From contig CM037876.1 of the NCBI GenBank assembly GCA_021292165.1, positions 210,821,825-210,885,824 of the forward strand: 64,000 nt of DNA, read 5' to 3'. Position 1 is the first letter of the stretch. Each line of letters begins with the position of its first letter. The position numbers and the translations under genes were made by a program. Positions 21,805 to 30,715 of this stretch are shown here, one piece after another. This stretch comes from Shinisaurus crocodilurus (Eukaryota > Chordata > Lepidosauria > Squamata > Shinisauridae). Under the pieces are notes generated by a model. It was not told the DNA's origin and did no database searches. It saw nothing but the letters and a program-made list of their open reading frames with translations.

Positions 21805-23628
21805 TCACATTTGCTCAATGAGGCCTAGCGCCGTCATTAGCTTCCTGTGTCTTACTACAGGCAATGGTTTTGTGAAAAGATCTGCCACCATGTCCCCTGT
21901 TGCACAGTATTTGAGTGTTACCCACCCTTTCTGCACACAGTCCTTTACATGAGAGTAACAAACATCAATGTGCTTGGTTCTTGGCCTACATTTTTCATTT
22001 TGTGCCATGCTTATGCAAGCTTGGTTGTCTTCAAAAATTGTAACAGCCTTGTCTACTGGTAATTGCAGATCAGCAAACAATTGGTTGAACCATTCAATCT
22101 CATTGCATGCTTGAGATAAACTGATGAATTCAGATTCTGCACTAGATACAGCCACACAAGATTGTTTTCGTGTATACCAGTCAATTAGACTTTCATTATA
22201 CATGATCACAGTCCCACTTGTGGACTTCCTATCTGTTGCAGACCCCCAATCAGCATCAGTGTACACACAAAAACCTCCCTCTGTGTGTGATGACAATTTC
22301 AGTTTGCAATTCATGGAACCTTTTAAATATCTTAACACACGTTTTACAGCTAGCCAATCATACATAGAAGGATTTTGCGTTTTCCTGCTAAGTATGTTCA
22401 CAGCATTGCTGATGTCTGGCCTACTCACATTTGCCAAATATAGCAGGCTTCCAATAACCCTTTGATATTTTCCAATATCCTCAAATTCAGTGTTATCTGT
22501 GTGTTTTTGATATTCAAGAGTCATTGGAGTGGTAACTGGGTTACAATTCTCCAATCCATGAATCTCCAGCAATTTCTGAATTTTCCCACTTTGTTCAACC
22601 AAGAAAGAACCTTCCTCATCCTGGGATAATTGCATTCCAAGATAGTGTTTCACCAAACCTAGATCTTTCAGTTCAAAGTGTGCTTGCAATTCTTTTGCAA
22701 TTTTGTCTTTTTGACTTACTGATTCTGTTATCAGTAATATATCATCAACAAAGACTAACAAATACACCCAACGTCCCATTTCTGTGTGACATGTGTACAG
22801 ACAGTGATCAGCCTTGCTTTGCTTGAATCCCAAACTAATCAAAACTCTGTCTAGTTTTTGGTTCCAGCACCTTGCTGCTTGTTTCAGCCCATATATGGAT
22901 TTGTGCAAACGACATACAAGACCGGGATTTTCTACAAAACCTTTGGGTTGTGCCATATAGATTTCCTCTTGTAAATCACCATATAGGAAAGCAGTTTTTA
23001 CATCAAAATGAAATGCCATCATTTTTCTTTGTGCTGCCAATTTCAACAACAATCTTACAGTTGCATACCTTGTTGTTGGTGCAAACACGGAATCAAAATC
23101 TATCCCATGTTTTTGTGCAAACCCTCTTGCCACGAGTCTTGCCCTGTACCTTTCTACCTGCCCCTGGTGATTCGTTTTCACCTTGTACACCCATTTACAG
23201 GTGATGGCCTTTCGCCCCACAGGTAAAGATACCAGACTCCATGTTTTGTTAACATGCATTGCATTGATTTCATCCTGCATGGCTTCAAACCAATCATTTC
23301 TTACTGCTGGTTCCATGCTCTGGATTTCCTCAAAACTTTGAGTTTCTAAAGCTATTTTGAGAGCTTTATGTACAACAGTTTTGCCACTTTGGAATTCATC
23401 CTGATATCTAACAGGTGCTTTATGTTCTCGGGTTGAACGCCTTAGAGATTGTTCACCTCCCTCCTGTTCCCCAGATATCTGCCCAGTGGTCTGTTCTGTT
23501 TCAGAAACATCCAGCTGTGTCTCAGCCATTGAATGCATTGGCAATTCCACCAGCTGCTTCTTTTCATGTGTTTGCTCGTGAAAATCACATCTCTGCTTAA
23601 AATTACCTTTCTGTGTTGTGGTGACCAC
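21805..23628 (-). CDS. Copia reverse transcriptase and RNase H (open 607-codon frame)
   Basis: This is the C-terminal part of the copia polyprotein: the reverse transcriptase that copies element RNA and the RNase H that degrades the template in the virus-like particle. RT motifs in order are WVYKVK near residue 146, RLVARGFAQ near 162, FHFDVKTAFLYG near 203, IYGLKQAARCW near 245 and the catalytic LLVFVDDILLI near 290. RNase H motifs are YTDADWG near 462, SSAESEF near 500, FEDNQA near 536, KHIDV near 556 and ADLFTKPLP near 588. The annotated ATG is internal to the polyprotein; the true reading enters from the integrase through a frameshift near 23580. The stop lies just before the polypurine tract. 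No internal stop, unlike the upstream part. Confidence 0.9.
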   Translation of the reverse strand: MVTTTQKGNFKQRCDFHEQTHEKKQLVELPMHSMAETQLDVSETEQTTGQISGEQEGGEQSLRRSTREHKAPVRYQDEFQSGKTVVHKALKIALETQSFEEIQSMEPAVRNDWFEAMQDEINAMHVNKTWSLVSLPVGRKAITCKWVYKVKTNHQGQVERYRARLVARGFAQKHGIDFDSVFAPTTRYATVRLLLKLAAQRKMMAFHFDVKTAFLYGDLQEEIYMAQPKGFVENPGLVCRLHKSIYGLKQAARCWNQKLDRVLISLGFKQSKADHCLYTCHTEMGRWVYLLVFVDDILLITESVSQKDKIAKELQAHFELKDLGLVKHYLGMQLSQDEEGSFLVEQSGKIQKLLEIHGLENCNPVTTPMTLEYQKHTDNTEFEDIGKYQRVIGSLLYLANVSRPDISNAVNILSRKTQNPSMYDWLAVKRVLRYLKGSMNCKLKLSSHTEGGFCVYTDADWGSATDRKSTSGTVIMYNESLIDWYTRKQSCVAVSSAESEFISLSQACNEIEWFNQLFADLQLPVDKAVTIFEDNQACISMAQNEKCRPRTKHIDVCYSHVKDCVQKGWVTLKYCATGDMVADLFTKPLPVVRHRKLMTALGLIEQM

Positions 23629-24245
23629 AGCCTGTATCCTTTTGTTTGTCCATCATACCCCAGCAGAAAACATTCAAAGCTTCTGGGTGACAGCTTTGTT
23701 CTATTTTGAGCCTGTATATGAACAAAACATTTGCATCCAAAAATTCGCACGTGTGCTTTCTTTGGCTTCCTCCCATGAAACATTTCATATGGAGTTTTCC
23801 CAGTTGTTGTGTTAGGTAATCTGTTCAGCAAATAGTTAGCATTTGAAAGTGCATCCCCCTAGAAATGGTTTCCCAACTTTGAGTCAGCTAATTGAGCCCT
23901 CATCATTTCTTGGAGTGTTCTGTTGCGCCTTTCAGCTACACCATTCTGAAACGGTCAGTTTGGGGCTGTGATTTTGTGCCCAATGCCCTCACTTTCCAAG
24001 AATTTCTTAAATTTTGTACTCATGTACTCTCCCCCACCATCTGTGAGCAATTCACCTATGGGGTATTGTTTGAACCTGTTACCAGCCCATTTCGCAAATT
24101 ATTCAAATCTCTCTCGAACCTGAGATTTATGCTGCAGAAGATAAACAAATCCAAATCTGCTAAAATCATCAACAATAGTCATATAGTACCTATTTTCCCC
24201 ATAGCTTTCTTCAACATGATGGCCCAGCAACATCAGAGTGTACCA
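23442..24245 (-). pseudogene. Copia integrase core, broken
   Basis: This segment continues the integrase that would insert element cDNA. The core motif LLTDGGGEYMSTKF is at about 24044-24003, followed by QNGVAER near 23940 and a C-terminal stretch with PYEMFHGRKPKKAHVRIFGC, LLGYDGQTKGYR and VILSRDVIF (23796-23590). Breaks: an extra CATG near 24220 after HSDVAGP shifts the frame, a TAA lies near 24105 in the FESFVKW region, TGA at 23955-23957 lies just before PFQNGVAER, and TAG near 23861 replaces a Trp codon. The frame changes again near 23580 before RT. Copy 2 has the same TGA. Confidence 0.85.
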
Positions 24246-25191
24246 GCTCAAATATTCTTGTGCTCACTCTATCACTGTGTTTCTGAATGTTAGTCCTGTG
24301 TGACTTAGCCTTTCTGCAGACTTCACATTCCACATAATTAGAACAAGGTTTCATTTTCATGCCCTCACACAGACCCAGCATCTTCTCGATGCTCCTGTAA
24401 TTAGCATGCGCAAAACATTTATGGAATAAATGTACACAATCATCATGAGGTTTACAATTTGCATACTTCACACTCTCATCATGTGTTACAAATGGATTTA
24501 TAACATATAGAGAATTCTGCAAATCACCTTTTGCACAAACTGTCCCTTCACGTGAAATCACACATCTGCTATCTGAAAAACACATTTCATAGCCATTTTG
24601 AGCTAATTGGGAAATACTTATCATATTTATGTCCAGTTCCGGAACAAGCAATGCCCTTTGTTGACCCAAAGTAGTAAAGTCAATTGTTCCTGCTGCTGAA
24701 ACATTTATACGTTTCCCGTCAGCTAATTCCATGTGCTGACCTGGACATCCATCTTCTTCCAGAGATTGAAATACATTCGTGGAGTTAGTCATGTGATGAG
24801 AAGCTCCAGAGTCTAAGACCCAAACATCATTAGAAACCCCCACCCTTGCAATCAATCTTTTGCCCATTTTAACTGCCTCCTCAGGTGTGCTTGTTGTTTC
24901 CTGTTTGTTTTTTTTCTTTTTCTGTTTTCTTGTACAGTCCCGTCTCAGATGAGTTGTAGATCCGCAAGTGAAGAATTTTTTCATTTTTAAAGCAGCGGCT
25001 TGGGTTACTCCCTGCTTGTTGTTTGCAGCTTGGCTGTTTGCCACATCAGCCTGGCTTTCTGCAAACTTACGGCCAGAGTTGTTTTGCTTTGTTTGCTGCT
25101 TTTCCATTCTGCTATCTCCACAAGCCATTTCTCCAGCTTGAAGCAGAAAAAGCTGCACTTTGTAAATTCCACAAAGATTAAGCTTGGTCAC
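24211..25191 (-). pseudogene. Copia gag C-terminus, protease and integrase N-terminus
   Basis: A 326-codon frame. It begins with gag tail sequence, then a zinc-knuckle-like FFTCGSTTHLRRDC near residue 74, where the first Cys of CX2CX4HX4C has become Phe (copy 2 keeps CFNCGSTSHLKRNC). Next is the aspartic protease active site VLDSGASHHMTN near 125, the gag-pre-integrase segment, and the integrase zinc finger HKCFAHANYR...CEVCRKAKSHR (HX4H...CX2C) near 252-298. The first catalytic Asp of the integrase core is in FELVHSDVAGP. A four-base insertion then ends the frame. The first residues after the ATG are out of context because of the gag deletion. Confidence 0.85.
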
Positions 25192-25519
25192 CCACTGCTA
25201 CTGGATCCTGTGTTACTACAGACCAGAGTCCCGCATGGGTTAAATAATGCTGCATCTGAAAACTCCACAGCACATAGTTCGATCCAGACAATCTCTCCAC
25301 AATTTGTGGATTCAGGGATTGTGCAGCTGCAATTTCTGTGACCGGGGGATTCTCCTCCTCCTCCTCCCCAGAAATTTCAGCCTCGCTCTCTCCCTCCAAG
25401 CTCTCGGCCTTGGAACTTGCCTGCAAGCTGTCTGTGCCAGCTAACAGTTTTCTCCCCCTTTCTTCCCCCTTACCGGTTGAAGGAGATATTTCTTCTTTGA
25501 TGTCTTCTTCCTCTGCCAT
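25178..25519 (-). pseudogene. Copia gag N-terminal fragment (113 codons)
   Basis: Starts with MAEEEDIKEE and an acidic leader, then SLNPQIVERLSG, YVLWSFQMQHYLTHAGLW and DPVAVGDQA, the start of a UBN2-type copia gag domain. It stops at TAA at the point where about 390 bases present in copy 2 are missing. Gag should form the particle shell, and this fragment lacks the central domain. The ATG is supported by the same start in copy 2 at 61190. Confidence 0.85.
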
Positions 25520-25644
25520 TAATCACTGCAATCACCGGAGTCAAAGCTGTTGCCAAACAGGTCCCGGTTCTGGTACCGACCCGCCCTGGTTCTGGTTCCG
25601 GTCCGGTCCCGGTCCTGGTTCTGGACTGGTTCTGGACTGGTTCT

Positions 25645-25662
25645 GGACTGGGCCCATAACCC
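25645..25662 (-). other. Primer binding site, half tRNA-iMet type
   Basis: On the minus strand, GGGTTATGGGCCCAGTCC immediately follows the 5' LTR end CAACA. GGGTTATGGGCCCAG is complementary to the anticodon stem-loop region of initiator tRNA-Met (CTGGGCCCATAACCC, anticodon CAT), not to its 3' end. Drosophila copia is primed this way, by a cleaved 5' half of tRNA-iMet. Confidence 0.85.
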
Positions 25663-26310
25663 TGTTGGTGTTTGAGAGTATGCAGAGTGTGGGAGATTTA
25701 TAATCCTGTCTGTGTGCTAGCAGACGCCTGAAATTCCACACACAGATCTTCCAGATCTCACCTCCCCCCGCGCAGCGTGCAGCGTGTTGTGCCACTTTGA
25801 CCAGCCCAGTCTGCCCTGTTGTCAGACTGCTTCCAGCTTCCCCGTTGCAGATTAATCCATGGAGTCAGGAAACACTCTGTAACTAACAGGTCTAATTCTA
25901 CCTGTTTATTCACTTAGCAAGTAAAGTTCTACAGAGTATACATTTCCTAGTTACAGTCCATGTGCAGAGTATAAATGCATAGCAAGCATTACATCCAGTG
26001 GAGTAAGTTGAGCTTCACTCCACCTCAGCAAAGACGTTACATTGTTGCAGTAACAAAGTCCAGCAAGAAGAACAACAAGAAGAGAGAAAGCAGTCCAGCT
26101 TCTCTCTAAAATGGCTTCAGACAGAAAAACAAGTTAGCACGTCATCAGAACATACAAACCATGTGACCAGCTCATAATGTTCTCACAGTCTAGTTTCCCA
26201 TGCGAAAACATGAGATCCCAGAGAGACACAACAAACCTGTTTACAGCCATTCTGTCCCTTCCATGTGTAAACAATGTGCTGCAGCTGGTGAAGTGATACA
26301 TATCACAACA
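25663..26310 (-). repeat. Copia copy 1, 5' LTR
   Basis: 648 bases, with the same TGTTG...CAACA ends as the partner LTR. Differences are scattered single changes plus small indels, such as TAACTAACAGG against TAACACCACAGG. Confidence 0.95.
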
Positions 26311-26315
26311 GATGG
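26311..26315. repeat. Target site duplication GATGG, right
   Basis: Direct copy of 21122-21126 abutting the outer end of the 5' LTR. Confidence 0.85.
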
Positions 26316-26591
26316 ACCCGCATAATCCTCCTCCTCGAAGCCAGGGCCATTGTGGCAGTGACAACCAGGGAAGCTGCTATTTAGACGGCTTCAGGGAAGG
26401 TTTTTTGGGGAGGCATCTAGGTGCTAGGACGACTGGAAATTTAGGGAGGGGGGAAAATCTGTGTATGCTTTACTGCACATGCTCCAAAGCTCACAGTCAA
26501 TTCCAAGCTTACTAGCAAATTCGTAATACATCAGTCCAGGCTCGCTACAAAGGCGAGCATTACGAACAGACAAGTTTTGACTAACTAATTA

Positions 26592-26850
26592 TGAAATTTG
26601 ATGGCACCGTGAATTGGCACCGCGATTTGCCATTCACGGCTGTTTTAAGGAAGTTTACCTTGGTATTTATGTAAAAAACGCAGCGCCAGGGACCCAGAAA
26701 TGATGCACCAGGGACCTGGAAGCTCCTTTCCCCGTGGGAACTTGGGACGAGCCGGGGCCAGGCAAGTCTCACTGAGCTCGGGGGGGGGGGAAGAGCAGGG
26801 TGATTTCGCTCCATTCCTCCCCCCCATAAAATTCTCTCAGCCATCCCTAC
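26592..26850. repeat. Fold-back 'GGGATGT' element, partial copy
   Basis: GCGATTTGCCATTCACGGC, AGTTTACCTTGGTATTTATG and CGCAGCGCCAGGGACCC match the right half of the element at 50833-51262. The right end CCATCCCTAC matches the family terminus. The left arm is missing. Confidence 0.55.
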
Positions 26851-27534
26851 TGGACACACAGAACCAGTTCAATACATGCAAAGTTACTGAAAAGATGAAC
26901 ATTTGTTCGGCTTACCCACCCCCAAATCATGTGAACTGTGTTGGGGGATATGGAAAGGAGTCGGTCCTATACTGGTTAGTATGAAGCCGAGTTTTTCCCC
27001 CTTATGCGCAGCCTGGTTATTGAAACTGGTTATCACCACATGGGTTGCTAAACCCTGCTAAAAAGGCTCTTAAAAAGAAACAGATTGTCCAAACAAGGTT
27101 TAAAACTAATAAAGACATGTATTAGTTTTACTTACAATTTGTTTATTCATATATGCAGGATGCATATAGGCAGATAGAGTCTTTGGTGTTAAGAGTCTGC
27201 TTCATTGGAGATCACTGGCTGGAAGCCAGCTCAGACCGTGTGTCCATCAGGTTGGAGAGGCAGAGAGAGAGAGGAGAGCTGGCCACAGAGAGGCCAGAAG
27301 TAGGGAGGAGGGGTTAGAAAACATGCACCCTGGGGATTGCCCGATTAACCCTTTCCTCCCACTCTAACATTACCTCATTGATTTAAGCAGGCAATATTAC
27401 AATTTCCATCAAACTGTACCTCATGAAATCACACATTATAATCCCTTGTTTATTAACTTTTGCATCAATTCTATTTACATCATAACATAGGGAGCAGAGG
27501 AAACTTTTTATCTTAATAAAAGAATGGAAGAATG
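26851..27534. other. Non-coding stretch with a short hairpin
   Basis: TAAAACTAATA-AAGACATG-TATTAGTTTTA near 27101-27131 is a perfect 11-base hairpin. No coding signal. 27190-27330 is purine-rich. Confidence 0.35.
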
Positions 27535-27945
27535 GAATGGAAGTATCTGAAGGAATGTCTCCTCCTGTATGTACCTGCTCAGAACTTTAGGTCATCTTTG
27601 GAGGCCCTCCTCTGGGTTCCCCTGCCAAAGGAAGCTAGGTGGGTGGCTACAGGAGAGAGCACAACTTCTCAGTTGTGGCACTCCACTTATGGAATACCCT
27701 CCCCAAAGGGGTTCACTGGTGCCTACGTTGTTATCTTTCTTTTCTCCCAGACATTTTTGAGACCTAGTTCTACATTTTTATGGTTGTTGTTCTAGCGATT
27801 CCTGTACTGTTTGTTCTTTTGTGTTGTATTACATTTTATTCTTTTAAATATGTATTGCATTTTATATTTTTAACTGTTTGTGTGTCATTTTAGTCTTTTA
27901 TCTGTTTGTAATCTGCCCAGAGAACATTGGTTATTGGACAGATTA

Positions 27946-27976
<31 letters not shown>
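27535..27976 (+). mobile_element. LINE 3' end, L2-like, with (AAAT)n tail
   Basis: About 27600-27760 resembles the last coding part of L2-type ORF2: GGCCCTCCTCTGGGTTCCCC, then GTGGCACTCCACTTATGGAA and CCCTCCCCAAAGG, corresponding to a VVAPRLWNSLP-like motif with frame damage. A T-rich 3' UTR follows, then AATCTGCCCAGAGAACATTGG and an (AAAT)n tail to 27976. It is a 5'-truncated fossil. Confidence 0.6.
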
Positions 27977-28995
27977 GAAGCAGACAAAAGCAACTCTGAT
28001 TTCCTCTGATTGAAACTCTGATTTCCAAATCACCTGCTCCTATGTTATATATGCAAAAGCAATCTAGTTCCAGTATTGCAAAGCATACAAGTTCCCCTCT
28101 TAAAACTTTACACTCTATTGGAAGAAAAATAATAGTGTTAGGGAAAAGCTAATCCTGTGATGTGTGTTTTTTTTTAAATTGTCAGACGATGTTAGGCCAT
28201 TTCCAATGGAAATTTTTGCCTTGGTTGCTATCTAGTCAAATAGCTACTGAGCTAGACATGTTGCAGCCCCCTTGAATAAAATAATAAAAAAAATCTCCCT
28301 GTTTAATTGAATGCTCAACACTCTGGAATGAGCAGCTGAAACATGCCTGTGCACGTTATAGTTTGAAGCAATGAGAAGAAGAGACTATCGACTGGCAACA
28401 CACAAAAACATCAAACCACAAAAGCAAGAAATGATGGCTGAGGACTTCTGGTAATAGATATGAGCGCTTGTCAGAAGCAATGCAAATGAAAACTGTGCAA
28501 GAGTGCAAAGAGAAAGAAATAATTTTACATCAGCAACCTGTAATAAGGTCTTTGATTATTGGTATTACACCTGTATAACCTTGGACAAGGATGCCTGAAA
28601 TTCGGGGACAAGACTAATATGAAGTTAGAATTGTTGAAAATATCTTGTCCATTGAAGAAAGACAAAATAATTTGCTCTTACGCAGACCAGCACTTGACTT
28701 CAATGGGGCCGAGCCTATGAGGTGCATGTCATCCACCAGGACCCCAATTCGATGCTCAGCTGCTGAAAACCCAGTCTCAATTGACTCCATTGGGGGGGGA
28801 TCTATTTTTGACCTAACTTCTTACAAGTTCCTCTAACTGTTGGGAAATATGCAGAGACTGCCTGGTGAATTTTGTTAGCGGTTTCGATTGAAGCGTCTCA
28901 CATAAGCACAAGTACTGATACACAAAGGTTATCTTGCCTTATCTTCAGGAGACTTGCCAAATCATGGATCCTGGGATCCATCTAATCATATCATA
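27977..28995. other. Non-coding stretch, nothing recognised
   Basis: AT-rich sequence with no recognisable repeat or gene. Confidence 0.35.
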
Positions 28996-29004
28996 TCATC
29001 ATCG

Positions 29005-29048
<44 letters not shown>
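28996..29048. repeat. (ATC)n microsatellite
   Basis: About 17 ATC units with one or two changes (CATCGTC). Confidence 0.9.
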
Positions 29049-29061
29049 GTTATTGTTATTC

Positions 29062-29446
29062 TTGGCACACCTTGTTTTATTGTGCTTTGCTTTATTGCGC
29101 TTTGCAGATATTGCGTTTTTTACAAATTGAAGTCAGCAGCCAATGCCAGCCATCAACATCGAGGCAAGACCCTCCACCAGCAAAAAGATTACGACTCGCT
29201 GAAGGCTCAGATGATGGTTAGCATTTTTTTTAGCAATAAAGTATTTTTTAATTAAGGGTATATACATTGGGGTTTTTTTTAGACATACAGTAATGCTATT
29301 TCACACTTAATAGACTACAGTATGGTGTAAACATAACTTTTATATGCACTGGGAAACCAAAAAATTCATGTGACTCGCTTTATTGCGATATTCGCTTTGT
29401 TGCGGTGGTCTGGAACTGAACTTGCAATATCTCTGAGGTATGCCTG
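29062..29446. mobile_element. Tigger1-like (pogo/Tc1-mariner) internally deleted DNA transposon
   Basis: The left end TTGGCACACCTTGTTTTATT, then GTGCTTTGCTTTATTGCGC and ATTGCGTTTTTTACAAATTG, matches the primate Tigger1 5' end as I recall it. The right part carries GACTCGCTTTATTGCGATAT, TTGCGGTGGTCTGGAACTGA and CAATATCTCTGAGGTATGCC, ending CTG before TA (29447-29448). Between them lies the last piece of the transposase gene, with PSTSRQDPPPAKRLRLAEG encoded at about 29150-29210. Most of the transposase is deleted. The left TA is not preserved. Identification is by memory of the mammalian element and is strong over nearly the whole length. Confidence 0.85.
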
Positions 29447-30249
29447 TATTATTATATTTATATCCCACCTTTTTCCCAATACTGGGACCCAATACATACA
29501 TGTCCAACATGTTGGAAATGGGCACGCTTTACTCAAAATGCTATCACTGGCGCATCGTGGCTACTTGAATATGCTTAGATAATTGCATAATTAGGCTCAA
29601 ATACATGTTATGTTAATTATGTAGTGAGCAGCTGCTGTTCCTCTTGCTGTTGATGTTTCACATGAAAGTAATGGTGTGGGAGCCCAATCTGTGTGTACAG
29701 TCAGGAGGTGCCAATGAAGTCCCCCCATTTTTTAACTACTGTGTGGGTGGAACAAAGTTCAGGAAGGAAGTGGCTAAGGGGGTGGGGAAAGTTTAAACCT
29801 CCCCTCTCCATGCATGGTGGTCCTGATCAGGGGCCCTCATGCCCACTTTCTAGTAAAGAGGTAGTGGGTCAGCTCAGCTGCATGTTATGTAATTAATGTA
29901 ATGTGTAATTTGACCTTAGATGCCATACTTATGCACATAACATTTCAGGATGACGGTATCCCAGAGGTCTAGCTTGAAGAACCATCCTACGATAAAGTGA
30001 AGTCTTGAGAGAGGTTTGAGGTATAAGATGCAAAAGTAATTTTTACAATAATTTGTCTGGCTCTAAGTGTATGGCACTGAGGTATCAAAAGTGTATGTAT
30101 TTTGGAATTCAGAGTTCTGGGGTTCTCTATCTGTCTTATGAAATAAATCCGTATTTCTTTCACAAAGCATATAGGGAAGTCACTACTCTGAACCAGAGCG
30201 CCATTGAATCCTGTGTGAGCTCCATTTAGTCCTAAATCATTGGATTAAT
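29447..30249. other. Non-coding stretch, nothing recognised
   Basis: Unassigned sequence downstream of the Tigger-like element, with scattered stops in all frames. Confidence 0.3.
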
Positions 30250-30715
30250 TTCAGTTCTTGAGGCCTGAGGATGTGGACAAGGTTCCTGAATGAGTATGGC
30301 CTACCACCTGTATGCTCGACCCTTACCCTTCTTCGCTCATATCTTCAATCAGGAAGGAATTGATTGGCTGGGTCCTGGAAATGGTAAATTCCTCCTTGTG
30401 AGAGGGAGTGTTTGCAGCTGTTCTGAATCAGGAACCTTTAAGGCCACTCCTGGGGGGAAAAAAATCCTGATTGGACCTGTATGATTATATCATCTGGTCA
30501 CTAATGCTTCCTCCGTGGAAAAGGTGCTTGACCCGGTGCTTGACACAGAACTCCAGGATTTCTTGGATGAGACTAATTAGCTGGGTCTATTTAAGTTGGG
30601 CTTTCAGCTTGGCCTTGGCACTGAAACCCCTTTGGTTGCCCTGATGAATAACCTATGGTCTGATTTAAGGCCCAAGGTCCATACGGTTTAATCAATCCTA
30701 CTCACTGATTTTTTT
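30250..30715 (+). pseudogene. L2-like LINE reverse transcriptase fragment
   Basis: About 30560-30660 translates to a decayed copy of the L2-family RT segment around QSGFRPGFGTETALVAL: here it reads FKLGFQLGLGTETPLVAL, preceded by QDFLDETN and a TAG. Upstream (30290-30480) is probably the same LINE, but I cannot align it with confidence. The fragment is non-functional. The 3' end at 27535-27976 is of a similar LINE type but not contiguous. Confidence 0.55.

Larger units (their letters stand above)
21127..26310 (-). mobile_element. Ty1/copia LTR retrotransposon, copy 1
   Basis: Complete insertion of 5184 bases on the minus strand: LTR (25663-26310), primer site, gag, protease, integrase, RT, RNase H, polypurine tract, LTR (21127-21776), bounded by GATGG duplications. 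The pol order with integrase before RT defines Ty1/copia. By eye the LTRs differ at about ten positions, so the insertion is fairly young. It cannot move by itself: about 390 bases of gag are missing relative to copy 2, the frame breaks in integrase, and at least three stops lie in the integrase region. The RT/RNase H frame is open. The related plus-strand copy starts at 60496. Confidence 0.95.

Noticed and set aside
28934..29221. His-rich 95-codon frame
   Set aside because: The His run is the (ATC)n repeat; only its last part is real transposase residue from the Tigger-like element.
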